Below are positions 13,501 to 27,100 of a stretch of DNA of 64,000 bases, in pieces; positions within the stretch are counted from its first letter, which is position 1, and each line of letters begins with the position of its first letter. A model generated the notes under the pieces. That model was not told the origin of the DNA. It did not search any database and saw only the letters and a program-made list of their open reading frames with translations. The position numbers and the translations under genes were made by a program. Origin of the DNA: Apus apus (lineage: Eukaryota; Chordata; Aves; Apodiformes; Apodidae); contig NC_067312.1 of NCBI RefSeq assembly GCF_020740795.1, positions 37,610,905 through 37,674,904 of the forward strand, read 5' to 3'.

Positions 13501-15699
13501 AGAGATCGAGGTAGTGATTGCCAAGACAGTATGGGTTTATTTGATAACATCTGGAAACCTTACAGTCAAGATGAAGATAGTGCTTATACCTTAAAAGTGC
13601 CAAAAAATAGATAAATAGATATACAGATGCCAAATCATCTGCTTTCCCAAACTGATAGGATTAGTCTATGATCACAGCCAGCATCTCCAAAACATAGTGT
13701 TTAAACTTGGTGTTATGCTTATTTTTTAGTAGGCCTTTCAATTAGCTACATAATAGTATTATGATGTAGTTTGTGAACAGAAAATACCTATTTCTTAAAG
13801 CAGTATTCTGCAAAGCTTTTGCCTAGTAAAATATTCTGCACTTCCTGAAGCTGCATGGGTAACTATATTCAGAGACTTATTTAAGAATTTGTCTAGCTTT
13901 AACCTGACAGAGGAGGTATTGATTTCTTTGGATAGGGTATAAGCTTAAAAAGCACACACAAGTTAACACCACTGACTATCCATGGACTCCTCATAGGCAT
14001 GGCCTTCAATCTCCCTACTGCTCTAAGGTAGGGAGGGTAGAGAATAAAATTTTAAAATATAGTGTTAGAGGACCTTTAGAAGAGAAAGAAATGAGGGAGT
14101 GCCCCTGAAATGTACTTCCCTCTTAAATTACCCTTAAGTGCAAGCCATGGCAGTTCAGCATTCATAGCAGGCAAATACACAAGCTGTTGAACAAAAGGGA
14201 TAAATCCTCTGTTCCTCTCCACATACTGCTGGTTGTTTCTCCAGAAACAGCAAATATGAATCACTGTGCACAAGACTATTTTGTAACCTGGAAAGGAATA
14301 TTAAATTTCCTCTTCCTTTTGCAGTAAGCAGATGGGCTTGTTGATTGGGGTAGCATGGCCTTTTAAAGAAGGTGAAGGTAGGAACATCACTTCCTCCCTG
14401 CCAGAGAGTAGTACCAATATAAATGCTAAAACTTCATAGTGTTTGGTCATAAGTTCTCACATTGAAGCAAAGGATATGCTAAACCTTGCCTGTGACAGTC
14501 ATTGAGTAATTTAGAGAAGTGTTGCAAAGCTTACAAACTGCTACTGAAATTTTAGTTATGCGGTCTTTGTAACTGAATGCATTTTTGAATGCCAAAATGC
14601 AACAAAAACAGGGGGATAGAGTATGCAATTTTTAAAGCCCTCTGATAAAGGCTTTTATTTATCTGAAGAAATTCCAGGCCAACTCGGCATTTGCTTAAAA
14701 TTGCTGTTAGTTAATAGGTTGAAAAGGAAGCTTTCTACACACCAGCTTTATTAGGACTGGGCTGAATCTGCTTATGGAAGTAGTATCTTAAACTTCGTAC
14801 TGCAGTTACTGTTCAGGGGATTTTGAAGGGAAATCACAATCATTATTTCTAAATTACTGATGTTGCCTAACCTGTTTGCTTTCATACATGCAAAATTCCA
14901 GACTTTCATATGAAGTATGTATGTTTCATGATTAAACTCTCTTTAAACATCTGAGCAGCAGCACATAGTTAGATTCAAGTTGCCTTAGGTTATCCAAAAT
15001 GTCCATATACTGGGGAGAGCTATTGAAGACCCAAGATCTTGGAGAGCAGCAGGAAGAGGTCAAGCAAGGTACTCAAGGGCAATGGAAACAGGACCAACAC
15101 ACCTTTCTGACTAACTGAACTGAACCCCTACAGATAGAACATCAAGATTAAATATTTGTTCTGTTTTTTAAGAATCATAGGTACACACACAATTTTAATG
15201 CATGTCTGTAGGGGGAGATAATACTATTATTAGCCTGTTCAATATAATGGTAATTAAACCCTTCTGGGATCAGAGTCTCTTCATCAGGACTAATTGAAGC
15301 TCTTAAGTCTTATGTAACTCTCACCTCTCTCATATACACAGACCATTAAAGCTACAAAAAAACTCCTGCATAAATAGGAAGGTTAGCAAATATATCCCAT
15401 GAACGAAAGCATGGCCTATAACACTAAAACTGCAGCTGTCTTCCATCATGAAGAAGTATTTCATAATTGCAGCAGAACAAATCAGCCTTTGTCCCTGCAA
15501 ATCAACTTGCAATATGATTTTAAAAGATCTCTTTTGGGAACAGGGGTGGGAAGTGAGGTGAACGGTAGAGGAGTAAGGCAGGAGAGAGGCAAAAATCATT
15601 TGACTTATCCAGTACAAATGCTGGATTAGTTTTAGGATTTAAGCAGACAGTTCCAGTTAAAAAGATGTTGTTCAAAGTGCAAGGTAAGTTATGGTTGAA

Positions 15700-17076
15700 T
15701 ACATCCATCAACAATAAAAAGAGGGTCAGGAAGAATCTCCATCCCTTAATGGATGTAGGGGGGAATATTGCAATGAAGGATGACGAAAAGGCTGAGATAC
15801 TTAATGCCTTCTTTGCCTCCATCTTTAATAGTCAGACCAGCTCCCCCTGGAGTATCCAGCCTCCTGAGCTGGAAGATGAGGACAGAGAGCAGAACAAAAC
15901 CCCCACAATCCAGGAGGAAGTAGTTAATGATCTGCTTCCACACCTGGATGCCCATAAGTCTATGGGACCTGATGGGATCCACCCTAGAGTACTGAGGGAG
16001 CTGGGGTGGGAAGCTCACTAAGCCTCTCTCCATCATTTATCAATGATCTTGGTCAACAGAGGAGGTCCCAGATGACTGAAGGGTGGCTAATACGACACCC
16101 ATCTACAAGAAGGGCCGGAGGGAGGATCTGGGGAACTACTGGCCTGTGAGCCTGGCCTCGGTACCGGGAAAGCTCATGGAGAGGCTCATCTTGAGTGAAC
16201 TCACATGGCAAGTGCGGGGCAGCCAGGGGATCAGGGCCAGCCAGCATGGATTTATGAAAGGGAGGTCTTGCTTGAACAACCTGAGCTCTTTCTATGACCA
16301 TGTGACCTGCCTTTTGGATGAGGGAAAGGCTGTGGACATTGTCTACCTGGACTTTGGTAAGGCCTTTGACACCATCTACCACAACATTCTCCTGGAGAAG
16401 CTGGGGAATCATGGCATGGAAGTGTACTCTTCACTGGGTAAAAAACTGGCTGGATGGCCGGGCCCAGAGTTGCGGTAAACGGCATCAAATCCAGCTGGTG
16501 ACCTGTCACCAGTGGTGTCCCTCAGGGCACCTCAGGGCATCTGCTCAGGCTTTGGGCCAGTCTTGTTCAGTATCTTTATCAATGATCTGGGTGAAGGGAC
16601 TGAGTGCACCGTCAGTAAGTTTTCAGATGACAACAAGCTGGATGGGAGTTTCGATCTGCTTGAGGATAGGAAGGCTCTACTGAGGGATCCGGACAGGCTG
16701 GATTGATGGGCTTAAGCAAATTGTATGAGGTTCAATATGGCCAAGTGTAGGGTCCAGCATTTCAGTCACAACAATCCCAGGCAATGCTACAGGCTTGGGG
16801 AGGAGTGGCTGGAAAGTTGCCCAGCAAAAAATGACCTGAGGGTGTTGGTTGGCAGCCAGCAGAACACAAGCCAGCAGCGTGCCCAGGTGGCCAAGAAGGT
16901 GGTCAGACACTGAAACAGCATTCCCAGGAAGGTGGTTTAGTCACCATCCTCAGAGGTGTTCAAGAAACATGTAGATGTGGCACTTCAGGGCATGCTCTAG
17001 TGGCACGTGTGTGTGTTGATGGTTGGACTTGGTGATCTCAGAGGTCCTTTCCAGCCATGATGATTCTGGGATTCTG
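15700..17076 (+). mobile_element. CR1 LINE fragment with decayed reverse transcriptase
   Basis: This 1.4-kb CR1 copy retains most of the ORF2 reverse-transcriptase region. In order it has a pre-RT segment (KSMGPDGIHPRVLRELG near 15954-16008), fingers (TPIYKKGRREDLGNYWPVSL), HGFMKGRSCLNNL, the motif A segment VYLDFGKAFDT at about 16342-16374, and FSDD at 16620-16631 in place of the usual FADD of motif C. The thumb segment MRFNMAKCRVQHFS is at 16725. Frames break near 16020 and 16440, and a TGA replaces a Trp codon at about 16076. Near 16905 the sequence jumps from the QVAKK region to the RHWNS/SLEVFKK end region, an internal deletion. The 3' tail ends TGATTCTGGGATTCTG. The 5' boundary is approximate. 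Confidence 0.92.
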
Positions 17077-18660
17077 CGACACATCATATAATGATCCATG
17101 CATTTGCATGGTTTTGTAATTATATAAACATCTGTAAGTATATAATCTTTCTGGGATTGACAGCTTCTGTTATTTCATGTTGTTTTGTCTAATGCATTTC
17201 ACCATTTCTTAGAAATGTAAATTAATCTTGGGAAAGTGTTATGTGCAGCATGTATACAATACTTCATACATATAGGAGTAAGCCAGCTGTGGATCTGGGT
17301 GCACTGACATTTACACTGATACTTAACTGACACAACAGAGTCTTAAAGTGATACACTGCAAGACTTTCATATAAGTGTGTTTCAAACCAGTGTTCTGTTC
17401 CTCTTCTCACAAGGTGTTGATCGCTGTGCTACTTGCCAGTAAGAACCTACAGAAGTTTGTTTCTGTTTTCCAGGAAAAGTGGGTATTTTGCTAAATTTTT
17501 TTCCTAGAAAAAATCCCATCTTACTAGTCCTAGACTAAAAAGACAAAGAAGTCTAAATATATCAAATAAAACAAAACAGTAAGCAAACACAAATACACAA
17601 AATCTGCTGATAGTGTTTTAAAAAGCAATGCTTCTGATTTTCTAACTGTAAAAATTATAGGCTAGTATAGAATAGAGTATAGAGTACCTCTGGCACGGTG
17701 GTGACACTATGTATTTAAATAACAGCATTTGCAGGATTCTCTGTTTTGCAACATGGAAGCACAACAAGCCATTCATTTCACATGGCTAATAAACTGCTCA
17801 GGTCCATATCTGAAATATAAATATTTATATATTAACTCCATATTAAGTTTATCTGAAACTATTTCAGATGGATTTGAAATCTCCAGACAAGTCTTTAATA
17901 TCAAGGACTTTTTAGTCTAAACATGCTAAGCTGCACTTACTGCATCTCAGAACCCAATCTTGCTTGATTGTATTGTGATGCAAGAAACATTTAAACATAA
18001 CGTGCTTTAAGTATATGCATTAAACCTGCCTAAATTTATAAAGGCACGCAACAGTTTGCAAAATGAGGCCTTTAGATGTTGTCCTTTTAAATTTACTCCT
18101 GCTTTAAATTTAAGGTCCTGAAAATGAAAAAAATATTATCTTTGAAAGGTACTACCTTCAGCTGCAAGAGCTAGCATTTTCTGTTCTATCCTTCGGTATT
18201 GTTTATTACTTGACATAAACTTTAATAATATTTGATGTATTTATAATCTATTTTAAATACAGTATCTTTTTTAAAATAAGATAAACTTCTGTTACATTAC
18301 TGTGCAGTTTGCCTTCATGTAAGTGTTCCTTGCAGTGTTTTGCTTTTTTACTATCTGAGCCTTTCCCCAACATATGTAAATAAAATAATACATCTTAGAA
18401 TTTACATATTCAAAAGTTGCAGCTGTAATTTAAATTGCAAAACAAAGCCACTTTTGCTGCATTGATGGAGCAACATGCTATACTTAACACAATAGGTCAA
18501 GAGAAAACCTGAAAATTAGTATAGACTCCTGACTTCTAGGCTTATGCTTTTACCCTTCTCTTTCAGAAATGCATACATTCTACCTTTTCCTGGTAGATCC
18601 AGGAAATTTAAAGGGGCAGGTAAACAAAGTCACACAACAGAGTTTATTTTCTTATACAGT

Positions 18661-18697
18661 TTGTTGTTTTTTTTTGTTGTTTTTTTTTTTTTTTAAT
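18661..18697. repeat. T-rich low-complexity run
   Basis: TTGTTG and T runs, with about 15 consecutive T's near the end. Confidence 0.93.
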
Positions 18698-21128
18698 TTT
18701 GCATTAAAGAAAGGACCTTCATCAACATTGATTGTCATTTACAGAAAACATTCAAAAATCATGTGTGCATTATTATGGAATGCTAACAGTATTGAACTAA
18801 TAATTTACTAATAATACCTAATAATTTACAGGACATAAAATAAGACAAAAATCTATTACATTCTAAAGTAATATAGAACCTTTTCATTTGACAGGGATGC
18901 TGGTCCTACTAAATTCATGATAGAAATAAAACCTTCAATGGTCACTTTCTAAATGAATCAGGCTGTATTTTTACTCACATACACATAAATTAGGTCAGTT
19001 ATATTAAACAAGGGAGAAAGATTAGAAGAAAATTGTAGATGTAAAAATGCTGGATTAACTCCTTACTCCATGGAAATGAGGGAGGGGTTTGGTCATTGGT
19101 TTCAATAGAGCCAGATTTTTAACCAGTTTCTTGTGGTTCATTTGTGCTTTTGATGTTGCATCTAAAAGCCAGTTAGGATGTATCATAATTATTATAAAAT
19201 TAATCTAAAAAAAAAAAAAAATCACTGTTAACTCTGTAAGACATTTGATTTTAGAAAGGAATTTGTATTCAGCTTTTGTGAGTGAATAATTTTGAATGTT
19301 ACTAGTTGTTGGTTTTTTTTAATTGTTTTTTATCACACTTCTTGACAGGCAATGCAACTTTTGTGTCTTACCAACAGTAGTAAGCATGCTTATCAAGTAG
19401 CAAACAACACACCCTGAAAGTTCAAATCAAATTGATTTACAACAACATAACTACTGCCAAGCACCAAATAGCTCAGGGCTTGGAGATCTGGGTCTTAACA
19501 TCTCATATCACTCTTATAAAATGAACTGTAAATAGGATAAAAACATTAGATATTTGAAAATGGGGAGTATATGAAAAATCAGTTTCTCTCATAATCCTAA
19601 AAGCAAGGAAGCATTTTCAGGGATATTTAAAAAATATTAGAAAGTTTCATTTAAATCTAAATATCTATTTTAATTATTTTTTTAATAAATTGGTAATCAT
19701 AAAATACTAGCCTTTAAAGTCATATTGGGATGCCAGAAAAGCATCAAAATACTTTGCACATTATTTGTGCTCCCGCTTGTGTTATTATAGCTGTTGATAA
19801 ACCGGACATAATTTATTTTTCTATTATGATCTTTAAAACATGCATTCGGTGAAGGTCAGTTATGGCTTCGGATTACAGCTAATGAGTGACCTGACCTCAA
19901 ATTTGAATAAGGAATTAAAGGCATACAAAAATATTTTGCTCATTGGAAAGAAATAAATGTTTCTATTAATATAGTTCATGCCAGAAGGATTCATAAAAGC
20001 CATATGCTGTAAGGAAACATTATTTGCTTGAGCAACCTTTCTTCAGATTATGTTAGTAAAATGCAGTCTGCAGGTATTAATGCAATACTCATTGCACAGA
20101 CTCACTGGAATCATCTTTCATTGACAGTCCCATCTGTTTTTTTCTCCATTACAAACAGAAGTATACACGAAACATCAACGGCTGGTCAAAAGGCTTTATC
20201 TATTACAATCAGTTTCCATAAAAACTGAAGAGTACATTACACTTACAGGAAGCAAGTACATAATTTGCTCTTTGATGTTTTTCCTCTTTAAAAAAAATCA
20301 TTACAAAGTCTTATGCTTAAACAGAGACATAGAAAAAATCAGTGTATTCACTGTCCCAAGTTATTTACAGCAAAAATTACAGAGACAGCATACATAGTAT
20401 CAGACTTCCACAAGCATATATTAAAAGTAATTACATTTGAAAAAATATTTTATTTGTCTTCTACATTTCTACAATACATACTTAGGTTTCTTTCTTCTTG
20501 TTTTGTTTGTTTAGTTTTTAGTTTTTAATTAACTTTCTTTACTGTTAATCAGATGAGGCAGAGTGTGCAGCTTTAAAATAAGGGATTTTGTTGCTATTCT
20601 GATTCTTATTTTATTTATACCATCCATTCATTACAACCAGAGTAATTAGTTTAACATGGGAACTGTCTCACAGCGATTAGCATAAATCTCAAAATACCCC
20701 ATGCATTTGATTTAGCTGGGTGTTGATAACAGCTTAGAGTTTGGTTGTTCTTTATTTGTGGCCACAAGCACAATCACAGAGCCGTTCCCTGTAGCCTACC
20801 AGAGGTCACATTGCAGTCATGCAAGAGGCGAAGACTGTCACGGCTAGATCACTTGCTATGCTACTCAGTGGCTTTTTTAAGAGTAAGTGCACGCATAAAT
20901 CCCCTTCTACTGCACAAGAATGTGTGGTCCACACTCTGTAGGGTTAAATGATGATTAGCATTTCTTACTAAACAAAACACCTTTTTTGCCTGATTCTGAC
21001 ATTGAAGTGACACATTAAAAAAACACAAATGTAGTAGTGCATCTGAATCTGAATCCCCAAAGTCGACAGCCTAATGTAGTTACTTTGACTTATTAAGCTG
21101 TGTGTCTAATCAAGACAAGTATAAGTGC

Positions 21129-21182
21129 TTTTTTTTCTTCTTTTTTATTTTTTTATTTTTTTTTTATTTTTATTTTTTTTTT
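21129..21182. repeat. T-rich low-complexity run
   Basis: Over 50 bases of T with scattered A and C. On the RORB transcript strand it would be an A-rich run. Confidence 0.95.
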
Positions 21183-24100
21183 AATAAGCTGGTTTTATCT
21201 GGAACAGTCTTAAATGTAAAGCCTGTCCTTTCTGGTTCTTTGTGGTTGACCATCTGGCCCTGCTTGTTTTTCCATGCAGTTGCGTTCTTGTTGCCCAAAT
21301 AAAGGACCAAAGTGATCATAAGACTGAAAACTAGGACACATTTTTAAAATTCTGTCCAGACAGAGTTTTATATTGAACCGATTTTACTGCTGCCAATGTA
21401 TAGCCATAAACAAGGGCTTCAGAATTTTCCTGAAGCACATACTTTTTTCTCAATAGCAGTATCTTCAATCAAGAATTAGCAGCTCCATCCAGCAAATCCA
21501 ACAAATATGCAAAACCACTGTGATATCTACATGAGGTGAAGTTTTTTCTTCATGTTATTGTACTGAGGATGATGTGCAAAGCAAACAATTTCTGCAAGTA
21601 GTTACGAAGAAACACTTATAATTTATTTATTGCTGCTATATCCAATGATGTTCTCTTTCACTCTCCCTATGTGCTGTGCTTGAATTTTGAGGATGACGAA
21701 ATTATGTAAATGTAGTACATCATGTTACTGAACTCACTGTGAGCAGTATTATCGTCTCTGCCTGCAGTAACACTCAGGAAATGTCTCTCCTTTCCCAGGG
21801 CATTTTGTTAATTCCCTCATTCTCTCAGCACAAATGAAATGCAAGGATTGCTTGGAAGACATGGACACATCCATCATGTCACTGGACATTTCAGGCTGCA
21901 TTTTTAGGAGAGTTACTGATTTCTGAGCTACCACTGTAGAAATTTTAGGTCTCTTCTTTTAGCAATGGCTTTTGTCTGCAGACTGCATACACAAGTGGCT
22001 TTTATAGTTAAGTGATTTGCTGCAAACCACTTCTGGATGGTAAATTGCTGGGGCCCATTGTCACACAGGCTTACTTGCAGGGGCACTACAGCTAAGACGG
22101 CATGAAGGCTGGGATGAAGGGGAGGAAGGAGTCTTCCTCCTGCCTCCTGCGTGGAGCCTCCCTTGCAGGCTGCAGGTAAGGATCAGCTTTGAGAAAGAGC
22201 AAAGATTAATAATTTACCATTGCGGGCCTCATTCATTCGGAGCTTGGAGTAAAAAGAAAACAAAAGAGAGACAAGAGACAAGGTCCTCTGGCCAAAAGAC
22301 TGTTCTTTTTAATGGGCAGGTATCATGCTAACAAAATTTCAGTCACTTGGACATGGCTCCCAGCAACCTGAAAGACCAAATTGCAATGGGAAAGTTGCTG
22401 AAGAGTATGATTGTGAAAACCATGATGCATAGAGGTGTTGGTCTCTCCTTCTCACCTCTTGAAATTGCCCACCCATGCTCTAGTTGTAGGGAATTCAGAA
22501 GATGGAGGGAGTCAAAACCTTGACATACTCACTATGAGAATAGGAGTAATGATTATACTTAAGATTTGAGGAAAACCTCTTGGTTGGAGGCCTGGAGTCA
22601 ACTCAATGACTGGCAATATAACTCACTGTAATTTGCCTTTCTGAGTGTGTTTCTTTAATGGTAGGTTGATAGAAATGTGTTGTAAGGCTAGGGATAAGCA
22701 GAAGTGCATTTAAAAATTATAGGAAATGGGAATATTTTTTACCAGAGCAGTATAAAACAGGGTCATGTTTGCTTGAGGGGACAAAAAGACTAGTTGGACA
22801 CCTTGGAGAAGCATTGTTGAGCGTAAGGGTAGCTATAATTCCCTGCATCTTTGAGAGAAAAGGGTAGCTGTTAGTCACTTTATACTACCTGCTCTTTACA
22901 GTCATTTCTCCATGTGGTAGCTCAGCATAACTGTTGCTCTCATCTCTGACATACTATCATATATTACGTCTTAACCTTTTTTTCACATGCTTGCCGCAAT
23001 TTGGAGTATGACCTCATATCAACGGTACCTAAACTCAGTACCTTTAAACTGCACTTTCTTTTGACAATTGTCTAAGTTCAGTAACTTATACAAAGCTCGC
23101 TTGCATTTTGTTTCCAAAAGGACCTTAAAATCACAAACTGATGGGTCAGTTAGCACTCCACTTAACTGTGAAACAACAGGTGAAGTGAGTACTGCATCAA
23201 GCTGAGGAAATGCTGACAGTGAATTCAGTTTATACCAATATTACTTCTAATCACTGGCTTGAAAGCCTTGTCTGGGTCACGTTCATTTGGGCAGCTCAAC
23301 CCGTGCCTCTAACATTCTCTTCTTTATTACCACTGTTATATTTATATAGCTTTTTTTAGTAATGAAACGTCCCTGAGTGGCATACAGTGCAACATCTGCA
23401 TCAAGCAGTGATTGTCATTTACAAAGTGTGAAACTTAAAAAGGAAAGAAGAGGACTGGGTCTCTTAACACACTGTTCCTAATGGATTTCAGAGACAGATG
23501 GTTTCTAAAGTGGAGACAGAAAGTGCTGGGACAGGTTGGTAGGTGTAAATACACTGTTTTGTTATTGCCAAGCAAAAGCATGCTGTTCTGTCTCAGGTTT
23601 CCATTTAATATGTGGTTAGACACAACGGATTTGGAAAAAACCCTCATGTTTCAATTTGATCTGAATTGCCCAGTGCTATACTCCTGAGAAGTCCAACAGA
23701 CCATGACTCTGAAAATAGGAATCAGCTTCCAGGCTGGACTTTGGCTCTTCTGGAAACAGCACAATCAAAGAGGAATCAGGAGGAAGGATAATGAGAGGAG
23801 CCTGAACACATCTCAAGTTTTGTAGCATAGTTATAGAGGGGGTGGAAAAGACAACAGGGAAAGCAGCCATAAGCTGCACATCTCTAACTGTGCTACCTGA
23901 CCAGCTTGTGAGTGTGTTGAAGCAAGCCTTGGAGCAGCTCCCAGAGTCTGGTGGTGGCAGGATGAAAGGCCAGTGCACAAGAGCAACTTTGCATCCTCTT
24001 TGTGTAGAAGTTACATCAGAAAACCCTGCAAACTATCCCAAAGGGAAATGTGCACCTGTGAAAGCTGCCACTGTGAAAACGAATAAAGAAAATCACCCAA

Positions 24101-27100
24101 TAAGCCTCATCTTCCTGGATAAGTCTGGTAGCTGCTCCACCTGGAGCACCATAACCTGGGACAGGCATCTGGACAGCATTGGCACCCAAGGAGCAACAGG
24201 AGGAAAAACTGTTCCAAGTGAAACAGAGCTGAAATGAACAATAGGAAGTTTGAAGTAAAATGTAAGTGCAAGAATAACATCTGACTTGTTCTTCACAAAG
24301 TTCAAAGGGCCTCCAACTTTATGAGGGGTTGGGCACCTTCTGCATGGTGCTGAGATATCACCATTTGTAGTAGCTGTAGTTAGACCTAAGGGAGCCTGAC
24401 AACTTACATAATCAGTTGCTAGATGCTGCCTATCACAAAACAATAAAAAAAATAAGCACTACTTTTGGAAACCTGTTGTCTCAACCGAGTGCTTTCTATT
24501 ACCCTGTTTTTTTTCTATCAATCACTAAAGCAAACTTTCCATTAGGAGAATACATGACTCTTGGAATTAATTAGTTATACAAAGAGCTGGCAGGGGTAAT
24601 ATTTACACCAAAATTAAGACCCTGTGGTAGTGTAACAAACATCCTACATCTGCTTCCTTGATTCCAAAGATAATTTAGATCAATGTGGCTGAATTCTCTG
24701 AAAGCAATGCTAGAAGATTCAATATATACTTTAAATACCCTTTCGTTAAAGATCCTGGATTAATAAATAATTAAAAAATGTGTCCCATTTAAAAAGCTTG
24801 TCACTAAAAAAAATCAACAAACATAACCAATTACTAGAGAAAGCAGAGATGAAAAATCCTGGTTTTAGAGATTTGATTGAGGGGCTTCAGATACTACTGT
24901 GGACTAATGAAAACAAAGAAGTAAAGTGCAGCACGAATATTTTCTGAAATGCATTTTTGAAGTGGATTATGGAGTTATTTACTTGAATTAATGCTATTTT
25001 ATTATTTAAAGTCTATGGATTACTTGGATATATGAAATCCAGTATCAAGAATTTGATATTTTGGATATATGTAACTATGTATCAAAACCAACAACAAAAA
25101 TTCAGCTTGCAGTATGTGATCATTATTTGTTTTTCAGTCAGTGGAGGGAAAAAGAGGTACTACTTTACCTATGTGTACAATCCCAAATCACAGAAGATGA
25201 AATAAAAATTACTAGCTTTAATTACCACAAATAAAGAATGTATGACAATGCATTTTTATTTTCCAAATAACAACAAAGTTATTTGGTCAAATTCTTTAAA
25301 AGCAGTAATAAAAATAGAGCAAGCTGTTTATACTTAACTTCATTTAAAGGTAAGAATTTGTATAGTAATATTTTAAATTTTCGTACAGCCTATTGCCTAT
25401 CAATGGCAATGAAGATCTTGTATACCAGCATCTTAATATTTTTAGGACAAAAGACAAGAATTCACATTTATTCCAGCACTGGATATTGCTACCTCTGTGG
25501 TCTCTGGCAAGTCATTTAGCTTATTTTCCTTCATTTCTGCACCTTTAAAATGTATTAGTAAACCTTACTGAGTGAAGAGGTCATGAGGTTGCAGCGATTT
25601 AACAAGTGCTTTAAGGATTAAATGCCCTGCAGATAATTATTAAATAATGTCTTTTTTTGACTGGTGATCTCCATTTGGTTATCTTGCCTAAGACACAAGT
25701 CAAGAAAACCAAGGACTGATTAGCTTATTTGAAAAGAACAAAACATTTTCAAGATGTAACACATAACTGTGAAGGACTATTCATGAACACGAAAAACGTC
25801 TTCATTTATCAGCATTAAGAACAGTATTATTTAGCACATATTCTTTATTTCTGTGGATTGGCTAAATATGTTACTTTTGATGTACTGAAAACAAATTTTA
25901 AAAGGATTTAAACAAAATGTATATGTGTATATTCTTGTGTTTAAAAATACAAAGAAAACGAATCCCCTGCAGCTAGAACTGAGCACTTCTAGGGTTCAGT
26001 TTGACTTGAGTTTTTTCCCAAATAAACTCACACAAGCAGTACATATATATATATATTTTATATTAGTTGGGGTTTGGGGTCCTTCTCATGAATTTGCCAT
26101 ATAAGGAGAGCTGCAAACAGATAAATTACCTTATAAAGGAATGCTAGTCTTAGGGTTTAAGTGATATGAAGAAGCATCAGGAGCAATGCTTTATTATGTT
26201 AATTGAAGACATTTTAATGTAATAAGTAGAGATCAGAAAATATGATCTGAATTTGGAACAAAAAAAGGTGTTTTAGAAATTGCTGTTCTATAGGACTAAG
26301 TAATTTTGAAGAGCATGTCATGTTTGCAACAAAACTATCAGCACAACTGAATTTACTGTGCAGGCTTTTTCTTTTTTGTTTTTGAAGTTGTAATGGATCT
26401 ACAGAGAAACACTTTTTAGCTGAGAGTTTGAAACTGCTCTTGTACCTCATCTGTCTTGGCTAAAACAGCATGAACAACTGTTGATGTTGTCTATGCTGTA
26501 TTCTTCCATAAAACATATATGTAAACTTGCAAACCAGCTAAGGGAGGGCAAGAAAAAACTCCTGAAAGTACTTGGAATAGCCTGTGAATCACTTGGTCAT
26601 GCAGAAAAGGATGCAGAATATTGTCAACAGAGCTATGTGAATCTGCTGCAAAGCTGGAGGCATGAAGTTATCAATGCAATAAACCAAGTTTCTGGACCCA
26701 CCCTGGGGCCCAGCTGTGTCCCTGTGGGCTCCCTGAGACACCACTCTGCTGCACAGCCTGGCAGATGGAGGGTTCTTTGGCGCCCCTGCCAGCATGCTCT
26801 TTCTCACCATCCCTCAGATTCTACTGACTTCTGTGGGATTTGAAATAAAGAAATGTTTCTGCTCATGATCTTGCCTTCATTTAATTTCTTTACTGTCTGC
26901 TTACACTCCCTCCAGTGATGTCCCCAGAAGAGACTTCACTGACAAAGTTCACAATGGGTGAAAGTGATGGTAAGAACAGAGATATAGCAGAAACTGAACT
27001 TCTCTTCCTTAGCTAAAAAGTCTAAGTTTTGTATCTCTGGCAGAATCCAAATACTGCTAATTAAACTTCATTAATGCACAAGATTAAGTCCATAGCAATC

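Larger units (their letters stand above)
2663..15699. other. Intergenic, no supported gene
   Basis: Thirteen kilobases of AT-rich flank downstream of RORB. It holds a (CA)12 microsatellite, a polypyrimidine tract and a 14-bp direct repeat. Open frames are short and resemble no known protein. From mammalian gene order TRPM6 would be expected somewhere downstream of RORB, but I could not identify any of its exons. Confidence 0.6.

Noticed and set aside
1..15699. Possible TRPM6 exons expected downstream of RORB by mammalian gene order
   Set aside because: No alpha-kinase or channel sequence was recognisable on either strand; the neighbour is probably beyond the window.
16083..16478. 131-codon open frame with reverse-transcriptase sequence as a possible host gene
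   Set aside because: It is part of a CR1 LINE fragment with upstream nonsense and downstream frameshift, not a domesticated gene.
23842..24237. 131-codon plus-strand open frame
   Set aside because: No recognisable domain, no homology I know, low-complexity-free but unremarkable composition, and a minus-strand open frame overlaps it; likely chance.
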